Shown piece after piece: positions 36,248 through 39,040 of a stretch of 39,040 nucleotides of DNA (positions are counted from its first letter, which is position 1; every line of letters starts with the position of its first letter). The DNA is from a virus. The notes below the pieces were generated by a model, which saw only the letters and a list, made by a program, of their open reading frames with translations, made no database searches and was not told where the DNA came from. Made by a program: the position numbers and the translations under genes. Location: IMG/VR virus record IMGVR_UViG_3300036791_000910, positions 1-39,040 of that record; one strand, written 5' to 3'.

Positions 36248-36442
36248 TCATCTTGCTTGGCCCGGCCCGGTACCGAACTCATTCGGCTCTTCTAAGGTGG
36301 TAATGATGGGAGCCGACGTGGTGATCTTGTCCGGTAGGACGATAGCTTCTTCGTCTTTGGTCTTCTTGCCCAATGGATCGTCGCCGTCGTAATGACCACG
36401 GCGGTACACCTTGTTGATCCATCGCTTCAGGTTTGACCACAT
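36248..36442 (-). CDS. Small lysis-cassette protein (unknown)
   Basis: 64 residues, MWSNLKRWINKVYRRGHYDG then DDPLGKKTKDEEAIVLPDKI and a Thr/Pro-rich end. The first 16 residues form an amphipathic basic helix (WSNLKRWINKVYRR), capable of peripheral membrane contact. The start forms TGATG with the endolysin stop and its stop abuts the holin ATG, so it is co-translated with the lysis proteins. Function unknown. Confidence 0.6.
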   Translation of the reverse strand: MWSNLKRWINKVYRRGHYDGDDPLGKKTKDEEAIVLPDKITTSAPIITTLEEPNEFGTGPGQAR

Positions 36443-37290
36443 CAGGTCACAGCGGCGGTCCAGCTAGTCGCCCACGTTTGCGGACCAACCAGCCCGTCCA
36501 CTGATAAGCCCTTCTCGGCCTGGAACGAGCGGCACACGTCCTCTGACTGAGGGCCGTACTGACCGTCTACCCCGATGTGCCATCCCCGGCTTGCCATCTG
36601 CTGTTGCCAGGTGCGTACGTTCGTCGTATCCACGCCGCCGTAGAAGCCGGAATGACAATGTGGATCGGGGTCCGGTTGCCCCAGGTAGTCGGAGCTTGGG
36701 TAGGGAAAGGGTGGGGCTGGACCCCCTGGCTTTGGTGGCTGGGTTGGTTGTGATGGAGGCGTGGGTGCGGTGCCAGGCTGGCCCCCGGCCATAGCCAAGA
36801 CCTCATCCATGGGGAAGGCATTGCCGCAGTCAACGTGACCGCCCCCCCAGCTACCCAGGTCGATGTGTTGGCACACGCCGCGGCCCCCACCCTGAGCCTG
36901 AGCGGCGTTGAGCCGGACGATGGGAATGCCAAAGGCTGCGCTTTCCTCAGCCACCCAGCGAGCGCAGTTCTCCAGCATGTTGGGGTGCCTGTGCCACTCG
37001 GCGTTGTCCCAGGCGGCGAAGGCGCATAGCTCAGCCTGTACAGCCTGTGGATTCGCATTCGCGGCTGTCCAGGCTTTATCCGCTCGTTTTACGTAGACCC
37101 CAATCGTGCCAGCGGTGTCATCGATGCCGGAGTGGCTGGAGACACCGCTTGACGAAGACGCAAAAAAGTTTCCCAACGACTGGTACGTTCTGGATCCCTC
37201 AGCGGTATGGATGACGATCAGGTTGACGGCTGATCCGCCCCGGCTGGAGTAGTTGGGCGATGGAATGGCGACGCGATTCAGCGCAGCCAT
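36442..37290 (-). CDS. Endolysin: amidase with peptidoglycan-binding domain
   Basis: 282 residues. N-terminal Amidase_2 (N-acetylmuramoyl-L-alanine amidase) domain: NLIVIHTAEG (His28 zinc ligand), SSHSGIDDTAGT, YVKRADKAWTAANAN, then CQHIDLGSWGGGHVDCG with His152 and Cys155 as the remaining ligands. A Pro-rich linker (PPSQPTQPPKPGGPAPP) leads to a C-terminal PG_binding_1 domain: WQQQMASRGWHIGVDGQYGP, FQAEKGLSVDGLVGPQTW. It cleaves the peptide from the glycan during lysis. No signal peptide, so it needs the holin. Start ATG 37290 lies 13 bp inside the preceding small gene. Confidence 0.93.
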   Translation of the reverse strand: MAALNRVAIPSPNYSSRGGSAVNLIVIHTAEGSRTYQSLGNFFASSSSGVSSHSGIDDTAGTIGVYVKRADKAWTAANANPQAVQAELCAFAAWDNAEWHRHPNMLENCARWVAEESAAFGIPIVRLNAAQAQGGGRGVCQHIDLGSWGGGHVDCGNAFPMDEVLAMAGGQPGTAPTPPSQPTQPPKPGGPAPPFPYPSSDYLGQPDPDPHCHSGFYGGVDTTNVRTWQQQMASRGWHIGVDGQYGPQSEDVCRSFQAEKGLSVDGLVGPQTWATSWTAAVT

Positions 37291-37430
37291 CGCCGGTCCT
37301 CCTCATCGTCCAGGGGGGTGGTGGCGTCATGGGATGGCTCCCGCTCCATGTCCTCACGGGGCTTGGGCCAGTCGATGTTGTCTTGGTCGAAGAGCTCGGG
37401 ATCGGGGTTCCGTGATCGATCTCTTTCCAT
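37278..37430 (-). CDS. 50-residue acidic/basic small protein
   Basis: ATG 37430 with a near-perfect AAGGAGTCAC site opens a 50-codon frame: MERDRSRNPDPELFDQDNID, then WPKPREDMEREPSHDATTPL and DDEEDRRWLR. The stop overlaps the endolysin start by 13 bp. Very charged, probably disordered; no family recognised. Codon bias and coupling support it. Confidence 0.65.
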   Translation of the reverse strand: MERDRSRNPDPELFDQDNIDWPKPREDMEREPSHDATTPLDDEEDRRWLR

Positions 37431-37438
37431 GTGACTCC

Positions 37439-37612
37439 TTACGGGGTGGGATCTTCGGCAGCGGGGTCCTCGGCGCCGGGAGGAACGTCCTCCTCGGACG
37501 GCATCTCGACAGCCGTCTGCTCGGCGTGGCTGATCTCGGTGCCGCTCTCGGTGGTGACCTCTGCGGACCTCTCAGTCTCGATGCCTGGGCCTTCGGGCTC
37601 GGTGGTGGACAT
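37439..37612 (-). CDS. 57-residue acidic small protein
   Basis: ATG 37612 follows AAGGAGCAACC. 57 residues (MSTTEPEGPGIETERSAEVT, then TESGTEISHAEQTAVEMPSE, EDVPPGAEDPAAEDPTP). About one quarter is Asp or Glu, with almost no hydrophobics, so it is disordered. The stop TAA lies within the ribosome site of the next gene. No family recognised; strong acidic disorder could act as a chaperone, mimic or inhibitor (inference). Confidence 0.65.
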   Translation of the reverse strand: MSTTEPEGPGIETERSAEVTTESGTEISHAEQTAVEMPSEEDVPPGAEDPAAEDPTP

Positions 37613-37621
37613 GGTTGCTCC

Positions 37622-38422
37622 TTATGAGTTAGGGGGGATGATCCAGCTAATGTTGTCAAGGAAGAGTTGCCCGGTGGTGTTCAGGGCGGGGTACCGCAGG
37701 TAGATTCTGCCATCCGTGCGTATGTCCACTCGATACATCCGCGCTGGCTCGCAGTCCTCCACTGCTACCTGCGTGTAGTCCTGCGTCGGGGTCGTCCCGA
37801 GTGGGCACATCATTATGGGCGTGGCGTCAGGGGGATCGGTGTTCGGGTAGTAGACCTCGCCGTGTAGCTGGCAGCGACCCCAGGCGTCGATCAAGTAGGT
37901 GGTGCTGGACCCGGGCACGTTCCTCCAGGGCGCCAGTAGCAGGGAGCCTCCGTCCTGCCATACCGGAGGAACCAGTTGATCCATCCCCCCGTTCTCTCCC
38001 GGGGCGCCGACTGGCCCCTGCGGTCCGGCTGGTCCGGTTGCCCCTTGCACGCCCTGGGGGCCAGTCGCTCCTATGTCTCCCGGTGGTCCTTGCGGGCCGG
38101 AGGCGATGGGCAGCGTCTGCCATCCAGCGGTTGGGTCGTAGTAATAGACGTCGGGGTTGGTGGTGCCCACCAACCAGACCATGCCTGCCTGGCTGGCATC
38201 TGGCACTGCCGGGAGGTAGCTGGTGTCCTTGACCACACCGGCAATGGTGAATCCACCCGGGGGTCCTACTGGACCGGCTGGCCCAGCGGGTCCCGCTCCG
38301 CCAGCCGGACCCTGCACGCCGCCTGGACCCTGAGGCCCAGGAGGGCCACCCGGTCCCGGCAGCCCCGGAGTGAGGATCTCTATGACCTCGGGGGCGGGGT
38401 TGGTGATGACGACGTTGCTCAT
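37622..38422 (-). CDS. Collagen-like tail fibre protein
   Basis: 266 residues from ATG 38422, which overlaps the preceding gene's TGA as ATGA. EVIEILTPGLPGPGGPPGPQ begins a G-X-Y collagen tract; a beta domain follows (FTIAGVVKDTSYLPAVPDAS, VWLVGTTNPDVYYYDPTAGW), then a second collagen tract (SGPQGPPGDIGATGPQG onward) and a C-terminal beta domain (WGRCQLHGEVYYPNTDPPDA, YRVDIRTDGRIYLRYPALNT). Alternating collagen and beta modules are typical of trimeric phage fibres. Its reading frame is the same as the first part of the upstream gene, so a 415-codon open frame exists, but the ATGA coupling and domain content argue for a separate start here. Confidence 0.8.
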   Translation of the reverse strand: MSNVVITNPAPEVIEILTPGLPGPGGPPGPQGPGGVQGPAGGAGPAGPAGPVGPPGGFTIAGVVKDTSYLPAVPDASQAGMVWLVGTTNPDVYYYDPTAGWQTLPIASGPQGPPGDIGATGPQGVQGATGPAGPQGPVGAPGENGGMDQLVPPVWQDGGSLLLAPWRNVPGSSTTYLIDAWGRCQLHGEVYYPNTDPPDATPIMMCPLGTTPTQDYTQVAVEDCEPARMYRVDIRTDGRIYLRYPALNTTGQLFLDNISWIIPPNS

Positions 38423-38869
38423 CCGTAGCTCCCTCGCTGTCCGATAGTGAGCGCCAGGTTGGTGTTGGGATCGATGGGTTGGGTGATGTTGGGGTCGACG
38501 TAGAAGAAGCCCCGCATGATGCGGTCCTGCACGCCCGTGGCGTAGAGGACGAACAGGTCGTAGACGTAGGCCCGCCCGATGCCCCAGATGCCCACAGCCT
38601 GCACGGCGCCCGGGGTAGTTTCCACTACGGAGGTAGGCGTAGCTGTCCTCGGGAGGGATGTGCAACTGGATGGAGGCGCCGTCGCCCAGGATCACGCACC
38701 GACCACTGTCACTGTCCAGCCGCAGGGCCAGGACGTAGTTCTGATTGCGGATCTCCATGACGGCGCCCTGCAAGCCGATGAGCGCCCCGCTGCCGCTGTC
38801 CCGTAGCCGGATCACCTTCTGCCAGTCGGCAGCGACGTCGAGGTGGAAGTCAAACTGGGCTATGGGCAT
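38419..38869 (-). pseudogene. Tail-fibre base protein interrupted by an apparent +1 frameshift
   Basis: From ATG 38869 a conserved-looking beta protein begins (FDFHLDVAADWQKVIRLRDS, MEIRNQNYVLALRLD, SIQLHIPPEDSYAYL). Its continuation (YVYDLFVLYATGVQDRIMRG, FFYVDPNITQPIDPN) lies in the +1 frame up to the TGA at 38419, which overlaps the next ATG by 4 bp. Together they match the common phage beta-protein layout D..I.L..YDL.L...G...R...G...V.P.IT. The switch must occur around 38606-38625, possibly at CCC GGG (skip one G). It could be a programmed +1 shift, a mutation, or an assembly error. Product would be 149 residues. Confidence 0.65.
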
Positions 38870-39040
38870 TATCGTGCCAGCCTCTTTACTACGGTGCGAT
38901 GGTGTCCTTCGGCCATCCAGGTCTTCCCACCATGCTCATAGGTGTCCGGCTCATAAGGCATCTCGCTATGGCCAAGCTCCTTGTCGAAGTAGTCAGGGTC
39001 CGTTTCTGGCACGTCACCTTGGGCATACTCCCGCAGGGTA
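38869..39040 (-). CDS. Partial gene, C-terminal part (unknown)
   Basis: Frame open from the right edge to TAA at 38871-38869, which overlaps the next ATG as TAATG. The visible ~57 residues (TLREYAQGDVPETDPDYFDK, ELGHSEMPYEPDTYEHGGKT, WMAEGHHRTVVKRLAR) are acidic then basic. Regular coupling supports a real gene. Its N-terminus is outside the window; no family recognised. Confidence 0.6.
   Translation of the reverse strand, partial: TLREYAQGDVPETDPDYFDKELGHSEMPYEPDTYEHGGKTWMAEGHHRTVVKRLAR

Noticed and set aside
37622-38869. A single 415-codon open frame covering both the fibre-base start and the collagen-like fibre
   Set aside because: The middle (about 38430-38620) reads as Arg/His/Pro-rich noise, while the +1 frame there gives an ordered protein ending in an ATGA coupling. 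Two genes with a frameshift in the first fit better.
1-39040. Closed circular genome, joining the partial genes at the two edges
   Set aside because: The left-edge frame read into the right-edge sequence hits a stop after eight codons; the two partial genes are not in phase as given.
1-39040. CRISPR array, tRNA genes, integrase or attachment site
   Set aside because: No regularly spaced repeats, no cloverleaf with a T-loop that I could find, and no recombinase motifs by reading; a tRNA search program was not available.

Overview
The window is a segment of a GC-rich (roughly 60 % or more by eye) double-stranded DNA tailed-phage genome. The host is very probably an actinobacterium: there are two WhiB-like Fe-S regulator genes, a family confined to Actinobacteria and their phages, and an actinobacterial-type DnaA box (TTGTCCACA). 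No integrase, repressor, attachment site, tRNA or CRISPR array was recognised, so a lytic lifestyle is the simplest reading (inference). Both window edges cut minus-strand genes.

Layout. (1) 1-22129, minus strand: a dense early/replication block read right to left with mostly 1-8 nt overlaps. In transcription order it holds a winged-helix initiator-like protein, a WhiB/zinc-ribbon fusion, a DnaC-like loader, a degenerate HAD-like protein, a DnaB-like helicase, a CHC2/TOPRIM primase, a promoter-led unknown gene, winged-helix proteins, a terminator, a SNF2-type helicase, a ParB-like protein, a SLOG-like protein, an HTH protein, a putative ssDNA-binding protein, DNA polymerase I (exonuclease plus polymerase), a zinc-ribbon protein, a tail-collar protein, RecA, a PD-(D/E)XK-like small protein, a WhiB, a Cas4-like nuclease, DUF3310, RuvC, low-complexity proteins and an HNH endonuclease. 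(2) 22130-22368: a divergent control region with a minus-strand promoter and four DnaA boxes, a candidate origin. (3) 22369-35374, plus strand: large terminase, small proteins, portal, scaffold, N4-gp56-type major capsid, head/tail proteins, a C1q-like fibre and a 620-residue repetitive fibre. Two minus-strand genes sit inside this run. (4) 35371-39040, minus strand: tail-fibre genes (one needing a +1 frameshift), two tiny acidic proteins, an amidase endolysin, a holin candidate and a membrane-anchored collagen-like protein.

How it works together: the minus block supplies a nearly self-sufficient replisome (initiator, loader, helicase, primase, polymerase, SSB-like protein) plus recombination (RecA, Cas4-like, RuvC, SNF2), with WhiB-like proteins as candidate host or late-gene regulators. 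The plus block builds the head and adsorption structures, and the right minus block packs fibres with the lysis cassette. No tape measure, tail tube or major tail protein is visible.

Most unusual points: the WhiB/zinc-ribbon fusion; a second WhiB with an expanded cysteine spacing, buried in deep out-of-frame overlaps; a zinc finger inserted into the polymerase proofreading domain; a DnaB-like helicase with a non-canonical Walker A; two origin-like sequence clusters; an RBS-sequestering palindrome after recA; a 28-bp direct repeat bracketing a cassette in the head operon; a frameshifted fibre gene; and a membrane-anchored collagen-like protein in the lysis cassette.
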